Shown here: in pieces, positions 1 through 8,672 of the stretch
How positions within the stretch are numbered: position 1 is the stretch's first letter
Layout of the letters: each line of letters starts with the position of its first letter
Source: Streptomyces maremycinicus
GTDB taxonomy: Bacteria; Actinomycetota; Actinomycetes; Streptomycetales; Streptomycetaceae
Assembly (NCBI RefSeq): GCF_001184025.1
Contig: NZ_BBYG01000015.1
Coordinates: forward strand, 310,001 to 374,000
DNA: 64,000 bases
Direction of reading: 5' to 3'
Made by a program: the position numbers and the translations under genes
Notes under the pieces: model-generated
Seen by the model: only the letters and a program-made list of their open reading frames with translations
The model's database searches: none
Told to the model about the DNA's origin: nothing

Positions 1-907
1 CGCGGTCGACGTCGTTGAAGGACTCCTTGGCGACGAGTTCGTTCATGGGGTTGGCGGTGCCCCACTGGTCGGCGATCTCGGGCCGGGAGAAGTCGTAGAC
101 GTGCGGGTGCCAGGTGTCCTCGTCCAGCAGTTCCAGCTCCGTCGTGTACTCCACGGTGTTGCCCTGCGGGTCCAGGAAGTAGGTGAAGGTGTTGTCCCCG
201 GCCGTGTGCCGGCCCGGACCCCAGAGCTTGCGGGCCCCCGAGCGGATCACCCGGCCGGAGCCGCGCAGGTACTCGTCGATCCCGCGCATCTCGAACGACA
301 CGTGGTGCAGGGAGGTGTGCGGGCCCTTGGCGATCGCCATGGAGTGGTGCTGGTTGCTGATCCGCATGAAGTGCATGGCCTCCCCCATCCGGGGGTGCAT
401 GAGGGTGTCGGAGAGCGCGAAGCCGAGGTGGCGCTCGTACCACTCCCGGGTGCGGTTCAGGTCGGGGGAGTTGAGGACGACGTGCGAGAGCTTGACCGGG
501 ATGGCCTCCTTCTCCTCGATCCTGCGGTGCCGGCGCACCTCGACGTCGGCGGAGACCTCGACGGTGCGGCCGTCGACGTCGAAGAAGCGGAAGCCGTAGC
601 CGCCGCCCGGGGTGTCGACCTTGCCCGGCCGCGAGACCAGCCGGACGCCTCCGGCGAGGAGCCGCTCGGCGAGGGTGTCCACGTCCGCCGTGTTCGCCGC
701 GCCGTAGGAGACCAGGTCGAGGCGCTTCTCCTCGGCCTTGCGCAGCCGTACGACGTACTGTTCGGGGCTGCCCTCGGCGGCCAGGAAGGAGATCCCGGAG
801 TCCTCGGCGACCTTGGTCAGGCCCCAGACACCGGCGTAGAAGTCGAGTTGCCTGTCGTAGTCGGGCACGGCGAGGTCGACGTGCCGCAGGTGGGTGAGCA
901 GACGCAT
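1..907 (-). CDS. VOC-family extradiol ring-cleavage dioxygenase (3' partial)
   Basis: The reading frame opens at ATG 907 and runs off the left edge without a stop, giving about 302 residues. It has two glyoxalase/VOC modules. The first starts at LRHVDLAVPDYDR near the N-terminus. The second starts at LSHVVLNSPDLNRTREWY (about residue 165) and contains LHHVSFEM and GNTVEYTTELE, which supply the His, His and Glu ligands expected for an Fe(II) or Mn(II) site. The architecture matches catechol 2,3-dioxygenase / 2,3-dihydroxybiphenyl 1,2-dioxygenase relatives, which cleave a catechol ring next to the diol (meta cleavage). The start is supported by GGAAGGA about nine bases upstream. It lies 5 bp after the amidohydrolase stop, so it is the last visible gene of the five-gene operon. 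The natural substrate cannot be read from the sequence. Confidence 0.88.
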   Translation of the reverse strand, partial: MRLLTHLRHVDLAVPDYDRQLDFYAGVWGLTKVAEDSGISFLAAEGSPEQYVVRLRKAEEKRLDLVSYGAANTADVDTLAERLLAGGVRLVSRPGKVDTPGGGYGFRFFDVDGRTVEVSADVEVRRHRRIEEKEAIPVKLSHVVLNSPDLNRTREWYERHLGFALSDTLMHPRMGEAMHFMRISNQHHSMAIAKGPHTSLHHVSFEMRGIDEYLRGSGRVIRSGARKLWGPGRHTAGDNTFTYFLDPQGNTVEYTTELELLDEDTWHPHVYDFSRPEIADQWGTANPMNELVAKESFNDVDR

Positions 908-912
908 GGGGG

Positions 913-1920
913 TCAGTCCTTCCGGAGGAGGGCGGCGGCGTTGCCGCCTCGTACGGCGTGGAAGTCGGCGTCGGGCAGCCGGGCCGCGCGCAGTGCGCCG
1001 ACGGGGTCCTCGGTGCCCATGTCGAAGGGGAAGTCCGAGCCGAGGAGCACGCGGTCGGCGCCGACGGCGCGGACCAGCTCCCGCAGGACGTGCGGGTCGT
1101 GGACCAGTGAGTCGAAGTAGAGCCGCTGGAGGTAGCTGCTGGGCGGACGGGCGCAGCCCGCTCCCGCGTCGGCGCGGGTCGACCAGGCGTGGTCGGAGCG
1201 TCCGATGTGGGTGGGCAGGTAGCCGCCGCCGTGGGCGGCGATCAGCTTCAGGCCGGGGTGCCGGTCGAGCACCCCGGAGAAGATCAGGTGGGAGAGGGCG
1301 ACGGCGTTCTCGGTGGGCTGGCCGACGGTGTTGGACAGGTACCAGCGGTCAAGGCGCTCGTCGAGCGTGCAGCCGAAGGGATGCAGGAAGAGGACCGCGC
1401 CCGTCTCCTCCGCTCGCGCCCAGAAGGGTTCGTAGGCGGGGTCGGAGAGTTCCCGGCCCGGGGCGTGGGAGGAGATCTCCACACCCGACAGGCCCTGTTC
1501 CAGGGCGTGTTCGAGGGCGCGTACGGCCAGGTCCGGGTGCTGGAGGGGGACGAGTCCCAGTCCACGCAGCCGGTCCGGTGCGGCCGAACAGTGCGCGGCC
1601 GTGGCCTCGTTGGCCAGTCGGTACACCTTGTCGGCAGTCTTCTCGTCGGCCCAGTAGTGGTAGTGCGAGGGCGAGGGGCTGACCAGCTGGACGTCCACGC
1701 CCTGCGCGTCCATGGCGGCCAGCCGCACGGTGACGTTGGTCAGCCGCGGGACGCGCTCGCGGACCATGGGCCCGCTGACGGCCAGCGAGGCGGGTCCGTT
1801 GCGCCGGGCGTCCAGTTCCCTGGCCGCGGCCAGACCGGGGAGCCCGGCGACGAGGGCGTCGACCTCGGGGAGCAGGACGTGGGCGTGCACGTCGACGGTC
1901 GGCGTCGCGGGCGCGGTCAC
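913..1920 (-). CDS. amidohydrolase family protein (ACMSD / amidohydrolase_2 type)
   Basis: A 335-residue metal-dependent hydrolase or decarboxylase. VDVHAHVL near the N-terminus is the HxH metal motif. LIAAHGGGY carries the later His and LGSDFPFD the C-terminal Asp, in the order found in the aminocarboxymuconate-semialdehyde decarboxylase / gamma-resorcylate decarboxylase group. Members decarboxylate or hydrolyse ring-cleavage products or aromatic acids, so it fits a role after or around the VOC dioxygenase. The GTG start at 1920 overlaps the stop of the upstream monooxygenase in a 4-bp GTGA arrangement, implying translational coupling. The exact reaction is inferred only from family and neighbours. 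Confidence 0.88.
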   Translation of the reverse strand: MTAPATPTVDVHAHVLLPEVDALVAGLPGLAAARELDARRNGPASLAVSGPMVRERVPRLTNVTVRLAAMDAQGVDVQLVSPSPSHYHYWADEKTADKVYRLANEATAAHCSAAPDRLRGLGLVPLQHPDLAVRALEHALEQGLSGVEISSHAPGRELSDPAYEPFWARAEETGAVLFLHPFGCTLDERLDRWYLSNTVGQPTENAVALSHLIFSGVLDRHPGLKLIAAHGGGYLPTHIGRSDHAWSTRADAGAGCARPPSSYLQRLYFDSLVHDPHVLRELVRAVGADRVLLGSDFPFDMGTEDPVGALRAARLPDADFHAVRGGNAAALLRKD

Positions 1921-3047
1921 GGCAGTTCCTTGAGCATCGTCATCGTCCGGCCGATCAGGCCGGGGACGTCGGCGTCGCGGACACCGTCCAGCTGCCACTG
2001 CCCGAGCTGCACGGACGCCTCGACGACGGCCCGTACCCGGGGGATGCGGCGCTCGTGGTACCGCTGGAGCAGTGCGTCGTCCCAGTCGTGGCCGGCGGTG
2101 AGGAGCCCGGCGAGGACGGAGGCGTCCTCCAGGGACATGGCGGCGCCCTGCGCGAGGGTGGGCGGGCAGCAGTGCGCGGCGTCGCCGATCAGCACCACCC
2201 GGCCGCGGTGCCAGGAGCCCTCGACGAGCAGTCGGTCGAACCAGGTGTAGTTGACCTTCGACGGGTCCGTGAGGTGGGGGGTGATGTCGGCCCAGTGGCC
2301 GCCGTACCCCTGGGTGAGGCGGCGCATCTCGTCGGCGTACGTCGCCGGGTCGATGGTGGCGCGGTCGCGGCACGCCTCGACGACGTAGGCGTAGATGCTG
2401 TCCGGACCGGTCGGGCAGTAGCCGGCGATGTACGCCGGGCCGCCGTAGGCGAGGTCGGTGCGGACCAGGCCCGCGGGGCGCGGGGCGCTGGTGCGCCAGA
2501 TGGCCATGCCGGTCGGCTCGGGTTTCGCCGTGATGCCGATGGCGGCCCGGGTCGCGGAGTTGAGCCCGTCGGCGGCGATCACCAGGTCGTAGCGGGCGGT
2601 GGTGCCGTCGCTGAAGCGCGCCGAGACGCCCTCGGCGTCCTGGTCCAGGGTCTCGGCGGTGGTGCCGAGGCGGACCCGGGCGCCACTGGCCCGGACGGCG
2701 TCGATGAGGATCCGCTGGAGCCGGGGCCGCTGCATGCCCAGGGTGGCGGGCAGGTCGTCGCCGCCGGTGCGGAGGTCCTCGGCCTCGTGGAGGAGGGTGC
2801 CGTCGGGGGCGATGACGCCCAGTGAGCCGAAGGCCCAGCCGAAGGACTCGACCTCGTCCCAGACGCCGAGTTCGCGCAGCACGCGCAGGGCGTTGCCCTG
2901 GAGGGTGATGCCGGAGCCGGTGGTGGCGTTCCAGTCCGGCTTGGCCTCGATCAGGTCCACGGTGAGGCCGGCGCGGCGCAGCAGAACGGTCACGGCGTTG
3001 CCCGCGGCACCGCCGCCGATGACGAGGACCGTGCGGGGTGGGGTCAT
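1917..3047 (-). CDS. FAD-dependent aromatic monooxygenase
   Basis: A 376-residue class A flavoprotein hydroxylase of the salicylate / 6-hydroxynicotinate / p-hydroxybenzoate hydroxylase family. It starts MTPPRTVLVIGGGAAGNAV, the GxGxxG FAD motif. VIAADGLNSATR is the DG motif and VLIGDAAHCCPP is the GD motif that contacts the flavin ribose. Such enzymes hydroxylate an aromatic ring using NAD(P)H and O2, which would supply a catechol-like substrate to the ring-cleavage dioxygenase two genes downstream. The ATG at 3047 is preceded by GGGAGG-like sequence (revcomp of 3050-3058). The 3' end overlaps the amidohydrolase start by 4 bp. The substrate is unknown. Confidence 0.9.
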   Translation of the reverse strand: MTPPRTVLVIGGGAAGNAVTVLLRRAGLTVDLIEAKPDWNATTGSGITLQGNALRVLRELGVWDEVESFGWAFGSLGVIAPDGTLLHEAEDLRTGGDDLPATLGMQRPRLQRILIDAVRASGARVRLGTTAETLDQDAEGVSARFSDGTTARYDLVIAADGLNSATRAAIGITAKPEPTGMAIWRTSAPRPAGLVRTDLAYGGPAYIAGYCPTGPDSIYAYVVEACRDRATIDPATYADEMRRLTQGYGGHWADITPHLTDPSKVNYTWFDRLLVEGSWHRGRVVLIGDAAHCCPPTLAQGAAMSLEDASVLAGLLTAGHDWDDALLQRYHERRIPRVRAVVEASVQLGQWQLDGVRDADVPGLIGRTMTMLKELP

Positions 3048-3070
3048 GGGAACCTCCCTTGTCACGCGGG

Positions 3071-4033
3071 CTACTTGACCGCGACCGGGTTGACGGGTGA
3101 GCCGACGGCTCCGGTGATGGGCAGGGGTGCGGCGGTGAGCCAGAACGCGTAGCGGCCGTCCGCGGCGCAGTCGGCGGCGAGCGCGTCGAGGTCCCACATC
3201 TCCCCGATGAGCAGGCCCATGTTGGGGATGGCGACCTGGTGCAGGGGCTGGAAGGCCGCGTCGAACTCGTTCGGCCGTACCTCGAAGCCCCAGGTGTCGG
3301 TGGCGATCGCGGCGATCTCGGTGCGGTGCAGCCAGCCGGCCGTGGTGAAGGACAGGCCGGGCGAGTCGCCGCCCGCGTAGTCGCCCCAGCCCTCGCGCCG
3401 GGCCCGGGTCAGCCGGCCGGTGCGTACGACGACGATGTCCCCGCGGCCCACCGCCACGCCGTGCGCGTCGGCGGTCGCGGTCAGGTGCTCCTCGGTGATG
3501 GCGAACCCGTCGGGCAGTTCGCCTTCCGTGCCGATGACCCGGCCGACGTCGAGGAGGACCCCGCGCCCGGCGACGTACGGCGCCATGTGCTCGATGCCGG
3601 TGACGAGGTCGCCGTCGGAGGTGACGACCTTCTCGGCGGGCCGTCCGTTCCAGGCTTTGCCGTGGTCGAAGATGTGGCCGAGGCCGTCCCACTGGGTGGA
3701 GCACTGGAGCGGCATCGCGATCACGTCGTCGGCGCCGCCGATGCCGTGCGGGAAGCCCTGGTTGCCGAGGGCGGCGTCGGTACCGGTGTCGAGCATGGTG
3801 TGCACCGGGTTGGTGCGCCGCCGCCAGCCCTTCTGCGGGCCGTTCATGTCGAAGGACTGCGCGAGCGAGAAGCTGACACCCCGGCGGACCAGTGCGGCGC
3901 CTTCGCGGCGCTTCGCCTCGTCGAGGAAGTTCAGGGTGCCCAGCACGTCGTCCTCGCCCCAACGACCCCAGTTGGAGAAGGACTCGGCGGCTTCGGCGAT
4001 CGCGCCCTCGGGGTCGCGGCGGTCCGGGTTCAC
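3071..4033 (-). CDS. cyclase family protein (kynurenine-formamidase-like hydrolase)
   Basis: A 320-residue member of the cyclase / arylformamidase fold. The segment CSTQWDGLGHIFDHGKAW (about residues 110-127) is the metal-site region. In this subgroup the classical HxGTHxD is replaced by a TQWDGLGH-type motif. Downstream come DIVVVRTGRLTRARREGW and WGFEVRPNE, also typical of the group. Members hydrolyse amide, ester or lactone-like bonds, and several occur in aromatic degradation operons. The GTG start at 4033 overlaps the FAH-family stop as GTGA, so it is coupled to the operon's first gene. Its substrate is not identifiable, and a hydrolytic step on a cleavage product is an inference. Confidence 0.85.
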   Translation of the reverse strand: MNPDRRDPEGAIAEAAESFSNWGRWGEDDVLGTLNFLDEAKRREGAALVRRGVSFSLAQSFDMNGPQKGWRRRTNPVHTMLDTGTDAALGNQGFPHGIGGADDVIAMPLQCSTQWDGLGHIFDHGKAWNGRPAEKVVTSDGDLVTGIEHMAPYVAGRGVLLDVGRVIGTEGELPDGFAITEEHLTATADAHGVAVGRGDIVVVRTGRLTRARREGWGDYAGGDSPGLSFTTAGWLHRTEIAAIATDTWGFEVRPNEFDAAFQPLHQVAIPNMGLLIGEMWDLDALAADCAADGRYAFWLTAAPLPITGAVGSPVNPVAVK

Positions 4034-5067
4034 GCGGTCTCCGCGATACAGCGGGTGCGCTGGGCACCGAGTCCGGTGATCGAGCCGTCCATGACGTCGC
4101 CGTCGCGCAGCAGTCGCCCCCAGTGCATGCCGTTGCCCGCGGGGGAACCCGTCAGCACCAGGTCGCCGGGCAGGAGCCGGGAGGCCTGCGAGGCGTACGA
4201 CACCAGCCGGGCGATGCCGAAGAGCATGTCCTCGGTGGACTCGTCCTGCATGGTCTCGCCGTTCAGCTTCAGGGTGACCCGCAGATCGCCCGGGTCGGCG
4301 ACCGAGGCGGCCGGCACGATCCAGGGGCCGAGGGGGGTGAAGCCGGGGGCGTTCTTGCTGCGCAGCCAGTCCGTGCCGATGGCCTTCATGTCCCGGCGGA
4401 AGACGGTGGCGCGGTCGGTGAGGTCGTTGGCGATCGTGTACCCGGCGATGTGCGCCAGGGCCCGCGATGCGGGCACCCGGTAGGCCGGCCTGCCGATGAC
4501 GACCGCCAACTCCAGTTCCCAGTCGGGCTGTTCGGCCCAGGAGGGCAGGACGACGTCGTCGTAGGGACCGGTGATCGCGCTCGGCAGACCGAGGAACACG
4601 TACGGCAGGTCCTCGGCGGCCCGCCGGTCCATGATCTCGGCGATCTCCGCCCGGGCAACCTCCGGGGTCCGCGGGTCGTCGGGCGCGCGGTGGGCGACCT
4701 CCAGGTCGATCACATGCTGCCGGTAGTTGGCGCCGGACTGGAAGACCTGGCGGGGCTCGACCGGGGCGTGCACCCGCAGGCCGTCGAGCGGCCGCCAGGC
4801 GTCGGCGGTCTCGGCGGTGCCGACGGCAGCCGTGGTGCCGACGGTGCCGTCCGCCGCCAGGGCCTCCAGGCGCGGCAGCACCTCGTCCCAGCGCTCGAGG
4901 AGCCGCCGGGTCGTCAGCGCGGGGTCGTGAAAGGCGGTACGAAGGTCCAGCACCCGTCCCTCGGGGATCACGAGAGCGGGGAAAGATGCCTGGTCGGGGG
5001 CTGAGAGGGTGCCGAGGGCGAAGGGTCCGGAGAAGGACGCGGAAGGGGTTCGGTGTTTCACTGACAT
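4030..5067 (-). CDS. fumarylacetoacetate hydrolase (FAH) family protein
   Basis: A 345-residue FAH-superfamily enzyme and first gene of the five-gene catabolic operon. The core holds VFQSGANYRQHVIDLE (about residues 120-135), the metal-binding acidic stretch DWELELAVVIG, and AGYTIANDLTDR followed by the conserved KNAPGFTPLGPW and DLVLTGSPAGNG segments. FAH-family proteins hydrolyse or hydrate acylpyruvates and 2-oxo-4-enoates formed after meta cleavage, consistent with the neighbouring dioxygenase. The ATG at 5067 has a perfect AGGAGG-type ribosome site (revcomp of TCCTCCT at 5069-5075). Expression is probably controlled from the short divergent region shared with the LysR gene. Confidence 0.9.
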   Translation of the reverse strand: MSVKHRTPSASFSGPFALGTLSAPDQASFPALVIPEGRVLDLRTAFHDPALTTRRLLERWDEVLPRLEALAADGTVGTTAAVGTAETADAWRPLDGLRVHAPVEPRQVFQSGANYRQHVIDLEVAHRAPDDPRTPEVARAEIAEIMDRRAAEDLPYVFLGLPSAITGPYDDVVLPSWAEQPDWELELAVVIGRPAYRVPASRALAHIAGYTIANDLTDRATVFRRDMKAIGTDWLRSKNAPGFTPLGPWIVPAASVADPGDLRVTLKLNGETMQDESTEDMLFGIARLVSYASQASRLLPGDLVLTGSPAGNGMHWGRLLRDGDVMDGSITGLGAQRTRCIAETA

Positions 5068-5089
5068 GTCCTCCTGATGACGATGCGAC

Positions 5090-5161
5090 TAATCTGGCCC
5101 CACCTCCCGTAATCTGGGAAATCGATTCTTTGGATATCGATCATCCATCGTGTGGATATCG
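5090..5161. promoter_or_regulatory. divergent LysR/operon control region with paired direct repeats
   Basis: The 125-bp gap between the FAH gene and the LysR gene is conspicuously A+T-richer than its surroundings. It holds two repeat pairs. TAATCTGG occurs at 5090-5097 and again at 5110-5117, 20 bp apart. TGGATATCG occurs at 5131-5139 and 5153-5161, 22 bp apart. Spacing near two helical turns on one DNA face is what a multimeric LysR-type regulator would need. That the LysR protein binds here is inference from position. No promoter hexamers are clear enough to call. Confidence 0.45.
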
Positions 5162-5192
5162 CCGCATGGAGCGGCCTCGCTGCGGAGGCGTT

Positions 5193-6143
5193 GTGTACCT
5201 GTCCGGCCTCGACCTCAACCTCGTGCTGTCCCTGCGGGCCCTGCTGGAGGAACGCAACGTCACCCGCGCGGGGCAGCGCATCGGGCTCAGTCAGCCCGCG
5301 ATGAGCGCGGCCCTGGCCCGACTGCGCCGCCACTTCGACGACGAGCTGCTGTCCCGCGTCGGCGGCCAGTACGAACTCACCGCCCTCGGACGCGCGCTGC
5401 TCGACCGCACCGCCACCGCCTGCGACCTGCTGGAGCGGGTGTTCAGCAGCCGGGCCGAGTTCGTCCCCGGCAGCGAGGAGCACGAGTTCACCCTGCTCTC
5501 CTCCGACTACGCCGTCGCCGTGTTCGGCGCCGAGCTCGCCCGGCGGGTGCACGCCGAGGCGCCCGGGGTACAGCTGCGCTTCCAGCGGCCGCCGACCGAG
5601 GTGACGGAGGAGACGGCGGCACTGCTCAGCACCGCCGACGGGCTGCTGATGCCGCACGGCGTCATCAGCGGGTTCCCCACCGTGGAGCTGTTCACCGACG
5701 GCTGGGCCTTCCTCGTCGCCGACACCAACGACGAGGTCGGCGACCGGCTGACCATGGACGACCTGGCCCGGCTGCCCTGGGTCACCTACCAGCGCACCTA
5801 CGACGCCCCCGCGGCCCGCCAGTTGAGCATGCTGGGCATCGAACCCCGCGTCGAGGTCTCCGTCGACAGCTTCCAGGTGCTGCCGTTCCTGGTGGCCGGC
5901 ACCCGCCGGATCGCCCTGGTGCAGCAGCGGCTGGCCGAGCAGTTGCGCGGGGTGGCGGCGGTGCGTGTCCTGGCGGCGCCGTACGAGGTGGTCCCCCTCC
6001 AGGAAGCCCTGTGGTGGCATCCGGTCCACACCCACGACGCGGCCCATATGTGGCTGCGGGAGACGGCGGCCCGCGTGGGCGCGGAGCTGAGCGCGCCCAC
6101 ATCCGCGCCCGCGTCCGGGACCCGGGCCGCATCCAGGGCGTGA
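5193..6143 (+). CDS. LysR-family transcriptional regulator (NodD-like)
   Basis: 316 residues from GTG 5193. The N-terminal winged helix-turn-helix spans about residues 5-65 (LDLNLVLSLRALLEERNVTRAG, then QRIGLSQPAMSAALARLRRH), followed by a substrate-binding effector domain. The LSGLDLNL start and overall layout resemble the NodD/NahR branch of LysR regulators, which often respond to aromatic acids. GTG 5193 was chosen because GGAGG at 5184-5188 sits just ahead of it; ATG 5166 is an in-frame alternative adding nine residues without a good ribosome site. It is transcribed divergently from the aromatic operon, so it is the likely inducer-responsive activator of that operon. The inducer is unknown. 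Confidence 0.9.
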   Translation: MYLSGLDLNLVLSLRALLEERNVTRAGQRIGLSQPAMSAALARLRRHFDDELLSRVGGQYELTALGRALLDRTATACDLLERVFSSRAEFVPGSEEHEFTLLSSDYAVAVFGAELARRVHAEAPGVQLRFQRPPTEVTEETAALLSTADGLLMPHGVISGFPTVELFTDGWAFLVADTNDEVGDRLTMDDLARLPWVTYQRTYDAPAARQLSMLGIEPRVEVSVDSFQVLPFLVAGTRRIALVQQRLAEQLRGVAAVRVLAAPYEVVPLQEALWWHPVHTHDAAHMWLRETAARVGAELSAPTSAPASGTRAASRA

Positions 6144-6530
6144 ATGATCCACATCCTCGATCCCGATCGGGCGAGGGGTAGGCAGGGCCCGCGCGGTGCC
6201 CCATAGTCGTCTCCACCCGACACCGGAGCCGCCCCACCGACCGCTGCCGGGGCGGTACGGCCCCCGGCGAGCCGACCGGTGAGCCGACCCGACCCGCGCG
6301 GTCGTCACGGCAGCGCCCGGCGCGGGTGTGCCGGTGTACCGGCGCCACCGGTGCGCCGCACTCCTGCCACGCGCCCGGCGTTCCGGCCCCGCTCGGGGTG
6401 CCGGGCCCGCGCCGGGTTCCGGACCCCCGGGTTCGGACCCCCGGATTCCGGGCCCGCCCGGGTTCCGGGTGTCCGCTCCGGGACGGCCGCGTCCTCGTCC
6501 CCCTTCCGCTACGCCAGGTGGAGTTCCCGC
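6144..6530. other. intergenic stretch, no gene seen
   Basis: 387 bp between the LysR and MFS genes, both on the plus strand. It is extremely GC-rich with short irregular repeats of TTCCGG and GGACCCCCGG between about 6415 and 6465. I see no convincing coding frame, RNA gene or terminator. The promoter of the MFS gene presumably lies in its 3' part, but no hexamers stand out. Confidence 0.5.
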
Positions 6531-7877
6531 ATGCCCGCACCCGTGCCCCCGCTCCCGTCCCCGCCGCTCGCCGGCACCGCCACGGCCATCGGCACCGCCG
6601 AGGACACGCCGTCCGAGCCGCCCGTGTCCGGAGCCGGCCACCGGCTCCGCATCACCTTGCTGATGGCGGGCAGTTGTCTGCCCATCCTGGGCGCCGTGCT
6701 CATCGCGCCCGTGCTGCCCCGGATGCGGGACCACTTCGCCGGCACACCCGGCGTCGAGGCCCTGGTCCCCATGGCGCTGACGATCCCGGCCCTGTCCCTG
6801 GCGCTGCTGGCGCCCTTCGCCGGCATCGTCGTCGACCGGCTCGGCCGCAAGCGCCTCCTGGTGATCGCCACCGTGCTCTACGCCTTCGTCGGCACCGCCC
6901 CGCTGTGGCTGGACTCCCTCGGCGCCGTCGTCGCCAGCCGCGCCCTCGTCGGAGTCGTCGAGGCCGCCATCATGACCTGCTGCACCACCCTGATCGGCGA
7001 CTACTACTCCGGTCGGCAGCGTGACCGTTATCTGGCCATGCAGACGATGTGCGCCTCGATCTCCGCGACGGCCTTCTTCGTCCTGGGCGGCGTGGCGGGA
7101 TCGGCCGGCTGGCGCACACCGTTCTGGGCCTACGCCGTCAGCCTGCTCCTCGCCCCCGCCATGGCCGCCTTCCTGCCCCGCCCCCGACCGGCCGACCTGA
7201 CCGCCGCACCCGCCGACCTGACCGCCGCACCCTCCCCCGCCGCACCCGCCGACGCGGCCGGCGTCCCCTCCCCCGCCGTGCCCCGCGACACGGTGCGGGG
7301 CGGGCGTTCCTTCCCCTGGCGGCCGCTGGCCGGGACCTGCGCGCTCACCGTCTTCGGCGCCGTCCTCTTCTACACCGTCCAGGTGGAGATGGCCTTCCTC
7401 CTCGACGACATGGGGGTGACCGACCCCGGCACGATCGGGCTGGCCATCGCCGCCTCCAGCCTCGCGACCGTGATCGGCGCGGTCGTCTTCACCCGGCTCG
7501 GCCGCGCCCCGGACGCCTGGCTGCCGGCCGTCTTCGCCCTGTGCGCCCTGGGGTTCGCCGTGATCTGGCTGGCCCCCGGCCCGGTCGTCCTGACCGTCGG
7601 CGCGATGATCAACTGCTTCGGCGGCGGCATCATGCTGCCGAGCCTGCTGACCCTCGCCCTGTCGAAGCTGGACTACGCCGACCGCGGCCGCGGCACCGGG
7701 CTGTGGACGGGTTCCTTCTTCATCGGCCAGTTCGTCTGCCCGCTCGTGGTCCTCGCGCTGACCGCGGCGGTCGGCAGCCTGGCGGGAGCGCTGGGCGTGC
7801 TCGCCCTCGCGGGAGCCGTCGGGGCGCTCGGACTGGCCCTGGCCGCCCGCCGACGGGTGCCCCTCACCGCGAGGTGA
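6531..7877 (+). CDS. MFS transporter
   Basis: A 448-residue integral membrane protein with about twelve hydrophobic segments. The first begins near residue 42 (ITLLMAGSCLPILGAVLIAP). The loop after the second segment contains IVVDRLGRKRLL, the canonical MFS motif A. A Pro/Ala-rich cytoplasmic insert between the two halves contains a duplicated ADLTAAP sequence. ATG 6531 has a GGTGGAG ribosome site about seven bases upstream. It follows the LysR gene on the same strand but 387 bp away, so uptake or efflux of the aromatic substrate is possible but unproven. A strong hairpin follows the stop. Confidence 0.85.
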   Translation: MPAPVPPLPSPPLAGTATAIGTAEDTPSEPPVSGAGHRLRITLLMAGSCLPILGAVLIAPVLPRMRDHFAGTPGVEALVPMALTIPALSLALLAPFAGIVVDRLGRKRLLVIATVLYAFVGTAPLWLDSLGAVVASRALVGVVEAAIMTCCTTLIGDYYSGRQRDRYLAMQTMCASISATAFFVLGGVAGSAGWRTPFWAYAVSLLLAPAMAAFLPRPRPADLTAAPADLTAAPSPAAPADAAGVPSPAVPRDTVRGGRSFPWRPLAGTCALTVFGAVLFYTVQVEMAFLLDDMGVTDPGTIGLAIAASSLATVIGAVVFTRLGRAPDAWLPAVFALCALGFAVIWLAPGPVVLTVGAMINCFGGGIMLPSLLTLALSKLDYADRGRGTGLWTGSFFIGQFVCPLVVLALTAAVGSLAGALGVLALAGAVGALGLALAARRRVPLTAR

Positions 7878-7924
7878 ACCGGGTCGGGCGGGGGCGCGGC
7901 ACGGGAGGTCGCGTACGGCGCCGC

Positions 7925-7954
7925 GGGGTCGTCGCGGCAGTGCGCGACGACCCC
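7925..7954. terminator. bidirectional terminator between MFS gene and kdpC
   Basis: A perfect 12-bp stem, GGGGTCGTCGCG (7925-7936) pairing with CGCGACGACCCC (7943-7954), around a 6-base loop, lies between two convergent genes. No U-tract follows, as is usual for Streptomyces. Confidence 0.75.
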
Positions 7955-7998
7955 TCCGGCACCGTCGGCCGGTCGGCTCTCCTGACCGGGAACCGCCG

Positions 7999-8667
7999 TC
8001 AGCCCCCGGTCACCAGGTCCTTGAGCGCGATGTTGAGCTCCAGGACGTTCACCCGGGGCTCGCCCAGGAAGCCGAGGGTGCGTCCCTCGGTGTGCTCGTC
8101 GACCAGCTTCCGGACCCGGGCGACGGACAGGCCGTTCTTCTCGGCGACCCGGTGGACCTGGATCTCCGCGTACCGCGGGGAGATGTCCGGGTCCAGTCCG
8201 GAGCCGGAGGAGGTGACGGCGTCGGCGGGCACGTCGGCGGGGCTGACCCGGTGGCCGGGCGTCGAGTTGTCCTTGACGACGGCGGCCTTGGCGGCCGTCA
8301 CCCAGTCGATGAGGTCCTTGTCGTCGGCGGCGCGGTTGGTTGCGCCGGAGAGGATGAGCTCGTACCGGGTGTTGACGCTGTTGGTGCCGAGGCCGTTGGC
8401 CGGGCGGCCCTGGAACCACTTCAGGTCGGGCTCCGGGGTCTCCTGCCCCTTCTTCAGCGGCAGGTTGTACGACTGTCCGATCAACGACGAGCCGACGACC
8501 TTGCCGTCCGACTCGATCTCCGAGCCGTTCGCGTTGCCGGGGAAGACGCTTTGGGCGATGCCGGTGACGGCCAGCGGGTAGATCACGCCCGTCACCACCG
8601 TCAGCACCAGCAGCGCGCGCAGCCCGGCCCACAGCAACCGGGCGGAATGGGATACCGAGTTGTTCAT
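7999..8667 (-). CDS. kdpC: K+-transporting ATPase subunit C
   Basis: A 222-residue KdpC. One N-terminal membrane helix (LLWAGLRALLVLTVVTGVIYPLAVTGIA, about residues 11-38) is followed by the family's conserved FPGNANGS and SSLIGQ segments. KdpC stabilises the KdpA-KdpB complex and helps ATP binding. It starts 5 bp after the kdpB stop and closes the operon. The convergent MFS gene lies downstream, so no kdpD or kdpE sensor genes are attached here. Confidence 0.96.
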   Translation of the reverse strand: MNNSVSHSARLLWAGLRALLVLTVVTGVIYPLAVTGIAQSVFPGNANGSEIESDGKVVGSSLIGQSYNLPLKKGQETPEPDLKWFQGRPANGLGTNSVNTRYELILSGATNRAADDKDLIDWVTAAKAAVVKDNSTPGHRVSPADVPADAVTSSGSGLDPDISPRYAEIQVHRVAEKNGLSVARVRKLVDEHTEGRTLGFLGEPRVNVLELNIALKDLVTGG

Positions 8668-8672
8668 GGTGT

